From Bradyrhizobium iriomotense (lineage in GTDB: Bacteria > Pseudomonadota > Alphaproteobacteria > Rhizobiales > Xanthobacteraceae): a DNA stretch of 64,000 nt. The number at the start of each line of letters is the position of its first letter. Position 1 is the stretch's first letter. Positions 54,812 to 63,442 of this stretch are shown here, piece by piece. The translations under genes and the position numbers were made by a program. The notes below the pieces were generated by a model. It was not told the origin of the DNA. It saw nothing but the letters and a program-made list of their open reading frames with translations, and did no database searches. Location: the NCBI RefSeq assembly GCF_018130765.1, contig NZ_JAFCJZ010000001.1, forward strand, positions 186,001-250,000, read 5' to 3'.

Positions 54812-54944
54812 GCCTGCTCACAAGGCATTGCGCCGCGGGAACGAGCAACCGGCGCAAGTGTTAACGCCGATGCGCCAACAAATGGTTTGATCCTCAAGCA
54901 TTTGGCGCTAGCCTCACCAATCGACTCCAATCCGGACACGGAGC

Positions 54945-56636
54945 ATGGGAACGTTGGTACTGCTCGATCTGATGGGCGGCGTGGCGCTGCTGCTGTGGGG
55001 CCTCCATATGGTCCAAAGCGGGATCCTGCGCGCCTTCGGTCCTGACCTCCGCCGCCTGCTCGGCAAGGCGCTGAGCAACCGCGCCAGCGCCTTCGCCGCC
55101 GGCCTCGGGCTCACCGCGCTGCTCCAGAGCAGCACGGCAACTGCGCTGATCACCAGCTCGTTCGCGGCGGAGGGCCTCGTCAGCCTCGCCGCGGCGCTCG
55201 CTATCATGTTGGGCGCCAATGTCGGCACGACGCTGATCGTGCAGGTGCTGTCGTTCAACATCGCAGCCGTGGCCCCCGTGCTGTTCGTGCTCGGCCTCGT
55301 GGCCTTCCGCTCGGGACCACGCTCGCGGATCAAGGACATCGGCCGCGTCTGCATCGGCCTCGGCTTGATGCTGCTGTCGCTGCACATCCTGCTCGACACG
55401 CTGGCCCCCGCTGAGAACGCGCCGGGCGTCCGCGTCATGATGTCGGCGATTACGGGCGATCCCGTGCTCTGCATCGTCATCGCGGCGCTCGTCACCTGGG
55501 CGGTGCATTCCAGCGTCGCCAGCGTGCTGCTAATCATGTCGCTGGCCTATTCGCAGTTCATCACGCCTTACGCCGCACTGGCCCTGGTGTTGGGCGCCAA
55601 TCTCGGCAGCGCCATCAATCCCGTGTTCGAAGGTGCCAGGCGCGACGATCCCGCGAGCTATCGCCTGCCGGTCGGCAATCTCATCAACCGCGTGGCCGGA
55701 ATCGCCCTCGTCGTGCCGTTCCTCGGGGTGATTGCCGATCACATGCATGCCTGGCAGCCGGATCTCGCGAAGATGACGGCGGTCTTCCATATCGCCTTCA
55801 ATGTCGGCACCGCCATCGTCTTCATCGGGTTGCTCGACACCATGTCGCACCTGTTGAGGCGGCTGCTGCCCGATCGCGTGCAGGAGACAGACCCGGCCCG
55901 GCCGCGATATCTCGACGAGAGCGCGCTGGAGACGCCGTCGCTGGCGCTTGCCGACGCCGCCCGCGAAGTGCTGCGCATGGGCGACCTCGTCGAGGTGATG
56001 CTGCGCAAGGTGATGACCGCGATGATGACCGGCGACCGCGCGCTGGTCGATCAGGTCTCGAAGATGGACAATGCCGTCGACGGTCTCGACGAAGCCATCA
56101 AGCTCTACGTGACCAAGCTCATGCGCGGCAGCCTCGACGAGAGCGAGGGACGGCGCGCAATGGAGATCGTCTCCTTCGCCATCAACCTCGAGCATATCGG
56201 CGACATCATCGACAAGAGCTTGAGCGAGCTTGCGACCAAGAAGATCAAGCGCCGCTTCCAGTTCTCGGCGGAAGGCGCCGAGGAACTCGCCGCGTTCCAC
56301 AAGCGCACGATGGAATCGCTGCGCATCGCCTTCGGCGTGTTCATGTCGGGCGACGCCAACGAAGCGCGCAAGCTGCTGGTGGAGAAGACCACGCTGAAGA
56401 ACACCGAGCTCGCCGCCGTCGAACGCCATCTCGACCGCCTGCGCGAGGGCCGGCCCGAGACCATCGAGACCACCTCGCTGCATCTCGACGTGCTGCGCGA
56501 TCTGCGCCGCATCCACTCGCATATCTGCTCGGTCGCCTATCCCGTGCTGGATGCGGCCGGAGAGCCCTACCGCAGGACCGAGGCGGATGCCGCCGCCCTG
56601 CCCGCCTCGGGCGCGCCCTCAGCGCTGCCGCGCTAA
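54945..56636 (+). CDS. Na/Pi cotransporter family protein with PhoU-like domain
   Basis: A 563-residue membrane protein of the NptA/YjbB type. Two inverted membrane repeats contain LLQSSTATALITSSFAAEG (near residues 62-80) and the related VTWAVHSSVASVLLIM (near 186-201), where the QSS is HSS. Residues about 340-545 form a PhoU-like helical domain. These proteins export or import phosphate; PhoU-fused forms control phosphate balance. The 3' end overlaps the convergent DUF3592 gene by 18 bases. Confidence 0.88.
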   Translation: MGTLVLLDLMGGVALLLWGLHMVQSGILRAFGPDLRRLLGKALSNRASAFAAGLGLTALLQSSTATALITSSFAAEGLVSLAAALAIMLGANVGTTLIVQVLSFNIAAVAPVLFVLGLVAFRSGPRSRIKDIGRVCIGLGLMLLSLHILLDTLAPAENAPGVRVMMSAITGDPVLCIVIAALVTWAVHSSVASVLLIMSLAYSQFITPYAALALVLGANLGSAINPVFEGARRDDPASYRLPVGNLINRVAGIALVVPFLGVIADHMHAWQPDLAKMTAVFHIAFNVGTAIVFIGLLDTMSHLLRRLLPDRVQETDPARPRYLDESALETPSLALADAAREVLRMGDLVEVMLRKVMTAMMTGDRALVDQVSKMDNAVDGLDEAIKLYVTKLMRGSLDESEGRRAMEIVSFAINLEHIGDIIDKSLSELATKKIKRRFQFSAEGAEELAAFHKRTMESLRIAFGVFMSGDANEARKLLVEKTTLKNTELAAVERHLDRLREGRPETIETTSLHLDVLRDLRRIHSHICSVAYPVLDAAGEPYRRTEADAAALPASGAPSALPR

Positions 56637-57047
56637 GGCGGCGCGAACGAGAATGGCGCCTCCCGCCAGGAGGAGGCCGGCGCCGCAGAGCAGGACAGGC
56701 ACCATCCACAGCGTCAGGAACGACAGCAGCCGCGCATCCTCTGGCCGGCCGGGATCATAGGCGATCCTGACGCGCTCGCCATCCGCATAGGGCTGGCTGG
56801 TCGACCCCGATGAGGACGTGAACGTGATCGAGCGACCGTTCGCCGTCTGAAATTGAAAAGTCGGATAGAGAAACGTCCCGCCATGATTTCCGCCGCTGCG
56901 CACGACGGCACCGGCGAAACGCGCCTCCGTCTGCTCGGCCCTTGCGAGAAAGGCGACGGTGCCGCCGACGTCGAAGAGGCCGAGCGCAAGCAAGAGCAAG
57001 CCGACCAGCAGGACCGACGCGAAGATCACGACCGAGAGCTTGTTCAT
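56619..57047 (-). CDS. DUF3592-family membrane protein
   Basis: A 142-residue protein with an N-terminal helix (VVIFASVLLVGLLLLALGLF), a middle beta-rich part (PTFQFQTANGRSITFTSSSG, then VRIAYDPGRPEDARLLSF), and a C-terminal helix. This is the DUF3592 pattern. Function unknown; it overlaps the end of the phosphate transporter gene. Confidence 0.8.
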   Translation of the reverse strand: MNKLSVVIFASVLLVGLLLLALGLFDVGGTVAFLARAEQTEARFAGAVVRSGGNHGGTFLYPTFQFQTANGRSITFTSSSGSTSQPYADGERVRIAYDPGRPEDARLLSFLTLWMVPVLLCGAGLLLAGGAILVRAALARQR

Positions 57048-57124
57048 GTCATTCCGATACCAATTTGTCGTTTCCCTCGCAAAGTGCCAGTATTCCGGTC
57101 CAGTTTTGCTCAGGAGCAGGTGAA

Positions 57125-58075
57125 TTGTCCCGCAGCGACGCGCGTATCCAGCACTTGAACTGGAATCTATTGCGGACCTTTCTCGTGATCGTGGAAGAAC
57201 GCAGCATCACGAAGGCAGCCGACCGGTTGTTCGTGCGCCAGCCGTCGGTGACTGCCGCGCTCCAGAAGCTGGAGGAGACGTTGGGCTGTCAGCTGATCCA
57301 GCGCGACAGCCGCAGATTCGTCCTCACCGTCCAGGGCGAAGCACTCCGACAGGAATGTGCCGAGATCTTTCTGAGAGTGGAACGCATCGGCGAGCGACTG
57401 TCCACCAAAGAGGATGATCTCACGGGACAGGTGCGGATCCTGACCGTGACCAATCTTGCCGTACCGCAGCTCGATCAGGCTCTGCGTCAGATGCGGCGAC
57501 GGCATCCTTCCATCACCATGCGCATCGATGTGGCCAACAGCCAGGACATCGTAAGGGCGATCGCGCAGAAGCAGGCGCCCTTCGGCTTTTGCCTTCTATC
57601 CAAGCCCCTCGCCGGATTGGACTGCAAATTCGTGCTGCGCGAGAAGTTCGGCATCTATTGCGGCGCCTCGCATCCGCTCTATGGCCGTACCGACGTGAGC
57701 CTGGAGGAATTGCGCCAGGAAGCCTTCGTCGCGTTCACCTGCGGCCAGCACGGCGGTGCGCTCGAGCCGATGATCGCACTGCGCGACGGCGCCGGTCTGG
57801 GAACCTGGACCGTCGGCGAGAGCCCTCATCTGGAGGAGGTCCGACGGCTGATCGCCGCCGGGATCGGCATCGGAATATTGCCGGTGGATTCCACCCGCCC
57901 GCTTGGCTCGGACGAGCTTAGGCTCATTCCCGCGCTGCAGGACAGGCTGGGTGCCGACGCCTATTTCCTGACAAATCCGGACACCGAGCTCGGCGCCGCC
58001 GAACGCGCGTTCCTGAGCATCTACGAAAACGAGCTGTTCGACGCGCAACCTGCCGCGGATCATCCCGCCCGTTGA
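57125..58075 (+). CDS. LysR-family transcriptional regulator
   Basis: A 316-residue LysR regulator. The N-terminal winged HTH is LRTFLVIVEERSITKAADRLFVRQPSVTAALQKLEETLGCQLIQRD; the effector-binding domain follows (VRILTVTNLAVPQL... to the end). The TTG at 57125 has AGGAG about 9 bases upstream, and the protein length then fits the family. It is convergent with the amidohydrolase gene (6 bases between stops) and may control the catabolic genes at 58-62 kb. Confidence 0.88.
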   Translation: MSRSDARIQHLNWNLLRTFLVIVEERSITKAADRLFVRQPSVTAALQKLEETLGCQLIQRDSRRFVLTVQGEALRQECAEIFLRVERIGERLSTKEDDLTGQVRILTVTNLAVPQLDQALRQMRRRHPSITMRIDVANSQDIVRAIAQKQAPFGFCLLSKPLAGLDCKFVLREKFGIYCGASHPLYGRTDVSLEELRQEAFVAFTCGQHGGALEPMIALRDGAGLGTWTVGESPHLEEVRRLIAAGIGIGILPVDSTRPLGSDELRLIPALQDRLGADAYFLTNPDTELGAAERAFLSIYENELFDAQPAADHPAR

Positions 58076-58081
58076 GTGCGC

Positions 58082-59332
58082 TCAGCCGGAACGGTTGGCG
58101 CGCTCGAGGACGGCCTGCATCAGCACGTTTACGCCCGGCTCGATGTCCGCAATCGTGACGTTTTCCGCCTCATTGTGCGAGAGGCCGTCTTCACAAGGGG
58201 TGAAGATCATGGCCGTCGGCAGATATTCTGCGACATGCATGGCGTCATGGCCGGCTTCCGTGAGCATCTCCATGGTCGAATATCGGAGCGCCTCGGCCGA
58301 CTGACGTACCAGGTCGACGCAGCCGGCATCGAAGCGCATCCCGCCATAGGACCAGCTCTCCTTGATGGAAATCTCGCACCGTGAGCGTTCCTGGAGTGCG
58401 GGAAGTCTCGCCTTGAATTCCTCCAGCATCGCGATCACGACGCTTTCGTCGGGGTGTCGCATGTCGCACGTCATTTCCACATGGTCCGGAATGGCGCCCA
58501 GCAGGTTGGGTTCGGTACGGATGCGCATCGTCGTGGACTTACCGCCAGTTTCGTGACGGGACCAGCCAATCTCGTTGATTGCGAGCGTCACCTCCGCTGC
58601 GCCAACCAGCGCATTCTTTCGCGCCGGCATCGGCGTCGGGCCGACATGGCCGGTCTCACCGAGAACCTCGACAACGAACCCGCGCACGCCGAACGCTCCG
58701 GTCACGATGCCGACCTGCTTGCCCTCGGCTTCAAGTCGCGGCCCCTGCTCGATGTGAAGTTCGAAGAGACTGTCGAACCGATCCGCGGAAACGGCGTCGG
58801 TCCCCTTGAAGCCGATGCGCGCCAGCTCATCGCCTAGGGAAAGACCGTCACGATCCAAACGGGAATAGGCGAATTCGACCGCCTTCTGCCGCGTAAAGAC
58901 CGCCGAGCCGATCATCGGGGGTTCGAAGCGTGCGCCTTCCTCGTTCGTCCAGTTGACCAGCGTGATCGGGCGCTTGGTGACAATGCCGTGGTCGTTGAGC
59001 GTCCGCACCAGCTCCAGACCCGCGAGCACGCCGAGAATGCCGTCGAACCGGCCGCCATGAACCTGCGTGTCGAGGTGGCTGCCCACGAGAACGGATTTGG
59101 TATCCGGCTCGGCGCCCTTTCGCGTGGCGAAGATGTTGCCGATCGCGTCGATGCGGACGTCGCACCCGGCCTCCTCGCACCACCGAATGAATTCGTGCCG
59201 CATCACCGCATCGTCTTCGGACAGGGCGAGCCGTCGCAAGCCGCCTTTGGCTGTCTTTCCGATCTCGGCAGACCGCATGAGCGATGCCCAAAGCCTCGAC
59301 ATATTGGGGCGAATGTTGCTCAGACGATTCAT
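58082..59332 (-). CDS. Zn-dependent amidohydrolase (hydantoinase/carbamoylase family)
   Basis: A 416-residue M20-type hydrolase of the hydantoinase/carbamoylase and allantoate amidohydrolase family, which cleaves carbamoyl or ureido compounds. Metal-site motifs: VGSHLDTQVHGGRFDG, NEEGARF, EAGHDAMHVA and GLSHNEAENV. Beta-ureidopropionase, N-carbamoyl-amino-acid hydrolase and allantoate amidohydrolase cannot be told apart from sequence. ATG 59332 has AAGGGA upstream. Confidence 0.88.
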   Translation of the reverse strand: MNRLSNIRPNMSRLWASLMRSAEIGKTAKGGLRRLALSEDDAVMRHEFIRWCEEAGCDVRIDAIGNIFATRKGAEPDTKSVLVGSHLDTQVHGGRFDGILGVLAGLELVRTLNDHGIVTKRPITLVNWTNEEGARFEPPMIGSAVFTRQKAVEFAYSRLDRDGLSLGDELARIGFKGTDAVSADRFDSLFELHIEQGPRLEAEGKQVGIVTGAFGVRGFVVEVLGETGHVGPTPMPARKNALVGAAEVTLAINEIGWSRHETGGKSTTMRIRTEPNLLGAIPDHVEMTCDMRHPDESVVIAMLEEFKARLPALQERSRCEISIKESWSYGGMRFDAGCVDLVRQSAEALRYSTMEMLTEAGHDAMHVAEYLPTAMIFTPCEDGLSHNEAENVTIADIEPGVNVLMQAVLERANRSG

Positions 59333-59876
59333 GACGATCCCTTCATTGCGCGCCCGGCGCGGCGACGTGCCTGCGGACGATCTGCCAGGAGGTATAGATT
59401 GTCAGCCAGCTACCCTCAAAGCCGCGCCGGATAAAATAGATAGTTTCGATACGAAACATACGAACTGATTTTTGCGTGTCGTCAAATTATGGGCATCGCG
59501 ACCAAAATGCGCGCAATACGGCGCCAGGATCATTGCGCGGCCGCAGAGCTGGACATTGAAGGCATTCGATCGCTTCAGCTTTTTGCAAACCAGACGTCAG
59601 GCGCGGTCTCGCTCGGCTGCACAAAACTCATCGCATAGTCCGCTTCTATGACAGGAATCCGCATTTTCTATTTGTCGCAGCAGCGTTTCCTTCTCATCCT
59701 TCCGGAAAGCTTGCAGACCAATGGGGCGTTTCAGCGCTCCGGCGCACGCGGTGGCCGCGTGCTCTGGTGCCGTTTTCAACAGGGCGGATGACTCTCGGTC
59801 GAGCCAGGTCGATCGGGCGTGTCTGCACCTGGCGGCGTCTCGTTGTTCGTTCACGGCGACATCGAGGGGAAGGTGC
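59333..59876. other. Divergent intergenic region of the catabolic island
   Basis: About 540 bases between the amidohydrolase and the transporter start. Shadow ORFs here are not convincing. The one clear signal is the palindrome at 59443-59457, listed separately; AT-rich strings (gataaaatagatag, 59430-59443) precede it. Confidence 0.5.
59443..59457. promoter_or_regulatory. Candidate LysR-type operator palindrome
   Basis: GTTTCG-ATA-CGAAAC is a perfect inverted repeat with a T-N11-A core (59444-59456), the LysR-type site pattern. It lies about 110 bases upstream of the amidohydrolase gene, in the region shared with the transporter gene. Binding by the LysR protein encoded nearby is inference. 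Confidence 0.45.
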
Positions 59877-61193
59877 ATGGACATGGAGCTCACAATTAAC
59901 GGAACGCTGACCGAAGAAAAAGTCAGCGTCCGCAAGATCGCCGTCGCGAGTGTCATCGGCACCACCGTCGAATGGTACGACCTCTTCGTGTTCGCCACGG
60001 CTTCGGCGCTCGTGTTCAACAAGGTCTTCTTTCCGAGCTTCGATGCGACCGTCGGTACCCTGCTGGCGTTCGGGACATTCGCGTCGGCCTATCTCGCCCG
60101 CATCGTCGGTGCGGCCCTGTTCGGACATTTCGGCGACCGGCTTGGACGCAAATCCATGCTGCTGTTCTCGCTGGTCATGATGGGTCTGGCGACCTTCGCC
60201 ATCGGCTTGCTGCCGAACTACGACAGGATTGGCGTCTGGGCGCCGATCCTTCTTCTGACTCTGCGCGTGATGCAGGGGCTCGCCCTCGGCGGCGAATGGG
60301 GCGGCGCGGTCCTGATGGCCGTCGAGCACGCACCGCAGAACAGGCGCGGACTCTACGGATCCTGGGTCCAGATCGGCGTTCCCGCCGGTACACTCATTGC
60401 CAACCTGGTGTTTCTGCTGATCGCGTCCGCCATGACGAATGAGGATCTGCTCTCCTGGGGCTGGCGCATTCCCTTCCTCGCAAGCATCCTGCTGGTCGCC
60501 GTCGGTGCTTATGTCCGCCTCAATACCGCCGAAACGCCCTCCTTCGCCAAGGTCAAGATGCAGGAGGCGACCGTCAAGGTGCCGTTCCTGGAGCTTCTGC
60601 GCAAATCCTGGAAGACGGTCATCCTTGGCGGCGTCGCGACCATGTCCACAGGCTCGTCCTTCAACCTGATCGTCGCTTTCGGCCTGAGCTATGGCACACA
60701 GGCGCTGAAGATCTCCCGCAACGAAATGCTGGTGATCGTGCTGCTGTCCTGCGCGGCCTGCATCTTGCTGCTGCCGCTGTTCGGTCTTCTCTCCGATCGC
60801 GTCGGCCGACGGCCCGTCGTTCTCGGCGGCATCCTCGCCGAAGCCATGGTCGCCTTCCCGATGTTCTGGCTGATGGATACGGCGACGTTCGGCGGCGCGC
60901 TGCTCGGCTATCTGCTGATGATGACCGCCTTCGCCGCCAATTACGGTCCGATCGCGACCTTCCTTGCCGAGCTGTTCGGAACCAAGGTGCGCTATTCCGG
61001 ACTTTCGATCGCCTACATGCTGTCGGGCGTTCTCGGCAGTGCGCTCACGCCCGTCATCACGACCTGGCTGATTTCAACGACCGGCAAGGGCTCTTCCGTC
61101 GCCTGGTACATGATCGGCTCCGCCCTCCTCTCCGCCGTCGCGCTGCTGGCGCTCACTGACACGGTCAAGCGGGATCTGGCCAAGACGAGCTGA
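59877..61193 (+). CDS. MFS transporter, metabolite:H+ symporter (MHS) family
   Basis: A 438-residue 12-helix transporter. The start VRKIAVASVIGTTVEWYDLFVFATA, the loop GHFGDRLGRKSMLL and LRVMQGLALGGEWGGAVLMAVEH are MHS marks (relatives carry carboxylates such as shikimate, ketoglutarate or proline/betaine). The ATG at 59877, with AAGG just before it, is chosen from several in-frame starts. It probably imports the substrate of the flanking enzymes. Confidence 0.88.
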   Translation: MDMELTINGTLTEEKVSVRKIAVASVIGTTVEWYDLFVFATASALVFNKVFFPSFDATVGTLLAFGTFASAYLARIVGAALFGHFGDRLGRKSMLLFSLVMMGLATFAIGLLPNYDRIGVWAPILLLTLRVMQGLALGGEWGGAVLMAVEHAPQNRRGLYGSWVQIGVPAGTLIANLVFLLIASAMTNEDLLSWGWRIPFLASILLVAVGAYVRLNTAETPSFAKVKMQEATVKVPFLELLRKSWKTVILGGVATMSTGSSFNLIVAFGLSYGTQALKISRNEMLVIVLLSCAACILLLPLFGLLSDRVGRRPVVLGGILAEAMVAFPMFWLMDTATFGGALLGYLLMMTAFAANYGPIATFLAELFGTKVRYSGLSIAYMLSGVLGSALTPVITTWLISTTGKGSSVAWYMIGSALLSAVALLALTDTVKRDLAKTS

Positions 61194-61210
61194 GCGAGGG
61201 GACAAAGCCC

Positions 61211-61846
61211 ATGAATGTGCGCGGCAGGATCGATGAGGCCATCGAGCTTCTCGCCGGCGTCGAGACGGCGACGATCGGCCACTTCCGGGCCGAAGGTTTC
61301 ATGCGGCCGGACATCCAGTGCGTGACCGACGGTGTGAGGATCGTCGGCCGCGCCCTGACGGTCAGCCTGCCGGCTGACGACGGCACGGCGCTGCCACATG
61401 CCCTGGCGCTTGCCGAGGCGCGGGATATCCTGGTCATCGAACGGGGTGACGACGACAGGCATGCCTGCTGGGGCGCGGTGATGACGGCTGCTGCGTTGGC
61501 GCGTGGAGTTACCGGCGTCGTGATCGATGGTTACGTCACAGATGTGGGCGCCATTCGTAGCGCAGGCCTGCCGGTCTGGTGTCGCGGCCGCTCGCCGCTG
61601 ACGACGAAGTTGCGTGGAGGTGGAAGCGTGGCGCAACCGGTGACCTGCGGCGGCGTGCGCGTTCATGCGGGCGACCTCGTCCTCGCCGACGAGAACGGCG
61701 TATGCGTCCTTCCTCCCGCCGACGCGGCCGAGATCGCCCGGGAGGCGCATGCGATCCAGGCAAGAGAGCCCGAGATCGTCACCCGGCTCGAACGGGGCGA
61801 AAGTATCGTCGACGTTTACGGGCTGGCGGCCCTTCCGACTGCCTGA
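61211..61846 (+). CDS. RraA-like / HMG-aldolase-family protein
   Basis: A 211-residue RraA-fold protein. Marks: IVGRALTVSLPADDG, then GAVMTAAALARGVTGVVIDGYVTDVGAIRSAGLPVWCRG, and DLVLADENGVCVLP. The fold covers RNase E inhibitors and 4-hydroxy-4-methyl-2-oxoglutarate aldolases/oxaloacetate decarboxylases; the DG-X20-R-D pattern is not clearly complete here. It lies 17 bases after the transporter gene. Confidence 0.82.
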   Translation: MNVRGRIDEAIELLAGVETATIGHFRAEGFMRPDIQCVTDGVRIVGRALTVSLPADDGTALPHALALAEARDILVIERGDDDRHACWGAVMTAAALARGVTGVVIDGYVTDVGAIRSAGLPVWCRGRSPLTTKLRGGGSVAQPVTCGGVRVHAGDLVLADENGVCVLPPADAAEIAREAHAIQAREPEIVTRLERGESIVDVYGLAALPTA

Positions 61847-61860
61847 GGCGGCCCGTAAAA

Positions 61861-62246
61861 TCAGAGGACGGCGAGACACTCGATCTCGAGATCGAAGGGA
61901 AGCGACCAGGGCTTGATCGTCGCCGAGGTTCGCGCCGGAAAGCCGTCCTTGAAGTAGTGCCGGTAAACCTCGTTGACCTCGGCCATCATCGCCGCATCCG
62001 TGACGTAGACGGTCGTCTTGATGACATGCTCCAGCGATGCGCCGGCATATTCCAGCGCAAAGCGCAGCGCCTCGAGCGCTGCGCGTGTCTGAGCGCTGAT
62101 ATCGCCTTCGACGACTTTCCCGGTCTGCAGGTCGAGCGGCGGCAGGTCGCAATGATGTTGCCGGCGCGTACCAGCGCGGAGGTCGGTGCGCCAAGACCGC
62201 GGATCGCCTCGGATATGACCGGGACTTCGATGATTTCGCGCGTCAT
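61861..62246 (-). pseudogene. RidA-family gene, frameshifted
   Basis: Two frames of the minus strand together encode a RidA-like protein. The N-terminus (MTREIIEVPVISEAIRGLG... to VRAGNIIAT) is in one frame and the rest (LPPLDLQTGKVVEGDISAQ..., then LEHVIKTTVYVTD, ARTSATIKPWSLPFDLEIEC) in another. The switch falls near 62140-62155; the length of 386 bases is one short of a whole number of codons. Either the gene is broken or a base was lost in sequencing. It is convergent with the RraA-like gene, which ends 14 bases before it. Confidence 0.8.
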
Positions 62247-62304
62247 GTTCCCTCCCCGCCCCGTGGCAATGAAACGGATGTGGCGCTGCTGCCGGCTGCC
62301 CTGG

Positions 62305-62643
62305 TCAGCGCTCCAGCGTCTTCGACGCTCTGCCGCGGTTCTTCCAGATCAGCATGATGTTGCGGACATAGATGATGGTCGCCAGCCCCTGCCCGAGGAT
62401 GATGACCGGCTCGCGCTTCACGACGCCGTAGACCAGCGTCATCATCCCGCCTCCGATCGAGCAGAACCAGAATGCCATCGGCACCACGCTGTTGCCGGCG
62501 CGCTCGCTCGCGATCCACTGCAAGAGAAAGCGCGCCGTGAAGAACAGCTGCGCGACGAGGCCGAACGCGAGCCAGAAGTCGAACTTGGCGACGAAGACGT
62601 CGTAGAGATAGTTGCTCAGCGCCTGACCGTATTGAATGATCAT
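62305..62643 (-). CDS. LAB_N-domain (lipid A biosynthesis N-terminal-like) membrane protein
   Basis: A 112-residue protein with three membrane segments (AFGLVAQLFFTARFLLQWI, then AFWFCSIGGGMMTLVYGVV, then GQGLATIIYVRNIMLIW). This is the LAB_N domain found as an N-terminal piece of LpxB or as a stand-alone helper beside polyprenyl-phosphate sugar transferases. It overlaps the end of the glycosyltransferase gene by 4 bases (ATGA), so they act together. Confidence 0.88.
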   Translation of the reverse strand: MIIQYGQALSNYLYDVFVAKFDFWLAFGLVAQLFFTARFLLQWIASERAGNSVVPMAFWFCSIGGGMMTLVYGVVKREPVIILGQGLATIIYVRNIMLIWKNRGRASKTLER

Positions 62644-63377
62644 GCGTTCACCTCAGTCACATCTGGTGTCGGCTTCTTGCGGCGGATCAGCCACCACACG
62701 CCAGCGAGATCCATGATGCCGATCCACAGCCGGTCGAAGAAACCGTAATTGGACACGCCGGAACGGCGCGGCCGGTCGATCACGTCGACATAGGCGATGT
62801 CGTAGCCCTCGCGGCGCACCAGCGCCGGCAGGAAGCGATGTAGCCCGTCGAAATAGGGCATCATCAGGAACACCTCGCGGCGGAACGCCTTCAGCCCGCA
62901 GCCGGTGTCGCGCGTGCCATCCTGAAGGATCGCGTTGCGGACCTTGTTGGCCACGCGCGACTGGAATTTCTTGAAGCCGGTATCCTTGCGCCCGACGCGC
63001 TGCCCGGCGGCGAGGCCGACCCGCCCCGCTCCTTTTTCCACCGCGGCGATCAGGTCCGGCAGGAAGGCCGGATTGTTCTGTCCGTCGCCGTCGAGGGTTG
63101 CCACGATCCCCCCGCGCGCTGCGCGCACGCCGCTGCGCACCGCGGCCGACTGGCCGCCTGACCTGGCGTGCCGGAGCTGACGCAGATTGCTCCGCGCCGC
63201 CATGATGGCATTCAGCCGCTCACCGGTCGTGTCCGTCGAGCCGTCATTGACGTAGATGATCTCGTAATCCCAGCGGCCGTCGAGCGCGGTCGTGATCTCC
63301 TCGATCAGGGGCGCGATGTTGTCGGCTTCGTTGCGCACGGGAACGACGATGGAAACCGAAGGCTGGGACGTCGACAA
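62640..63377 (-). CDS. Polyprenyl-phosphate glycosyltransferase (GT2, DPM/ArnC-like)
   Basis: A 245-residue GT2 enzyme (VSIVVPVRNEADNIAPLIEEI, VNDGSTDTTG, TLDGDGQNNPAFLPDL) that transfers a sugar to a polyprenyl phosphate. In rhizobia such a gene with a LAB_N partner makes the donor (e.g., galacturonosyl- or mannosyl-polyprenyl phosphate) for decorating lipid A or LPS. The start is TTG at 63377; no better start is visible. The last helix (DRLWIGIMDLAGVWWLI) anchors it to the membrane. Confidence 0.85.
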   Translation of the reverse strand: MSTSQPSVSIVVPVRNEADNIAPLIEEITTALDGRWDYEIIYVNDGSTDTTGERLNAIMAARSNLRQLRHARSGGQSAAVRSGVRAARGGIVATLDGDGQNNPAFLPDLIAAVEKGAGRVGLAAGQRVGRKDTGFKKFQSRVANKVRNAILQDGTRDTGCGLKAFRREVFLMMPYFDGLHRFLPALVRREGYDIAYVDVIDRPRRSGVSNYGFFDRLWIGIMDLAGVWWLIRRKKPTPDVTEVNA

Positions 63378-63442
63378 ATCGAGGCTCGTGGTTGGAATTG
63401 GCCTGCCCCTCGGGAACCGGCGGTCCCGGCAGGCAGCCGCTT

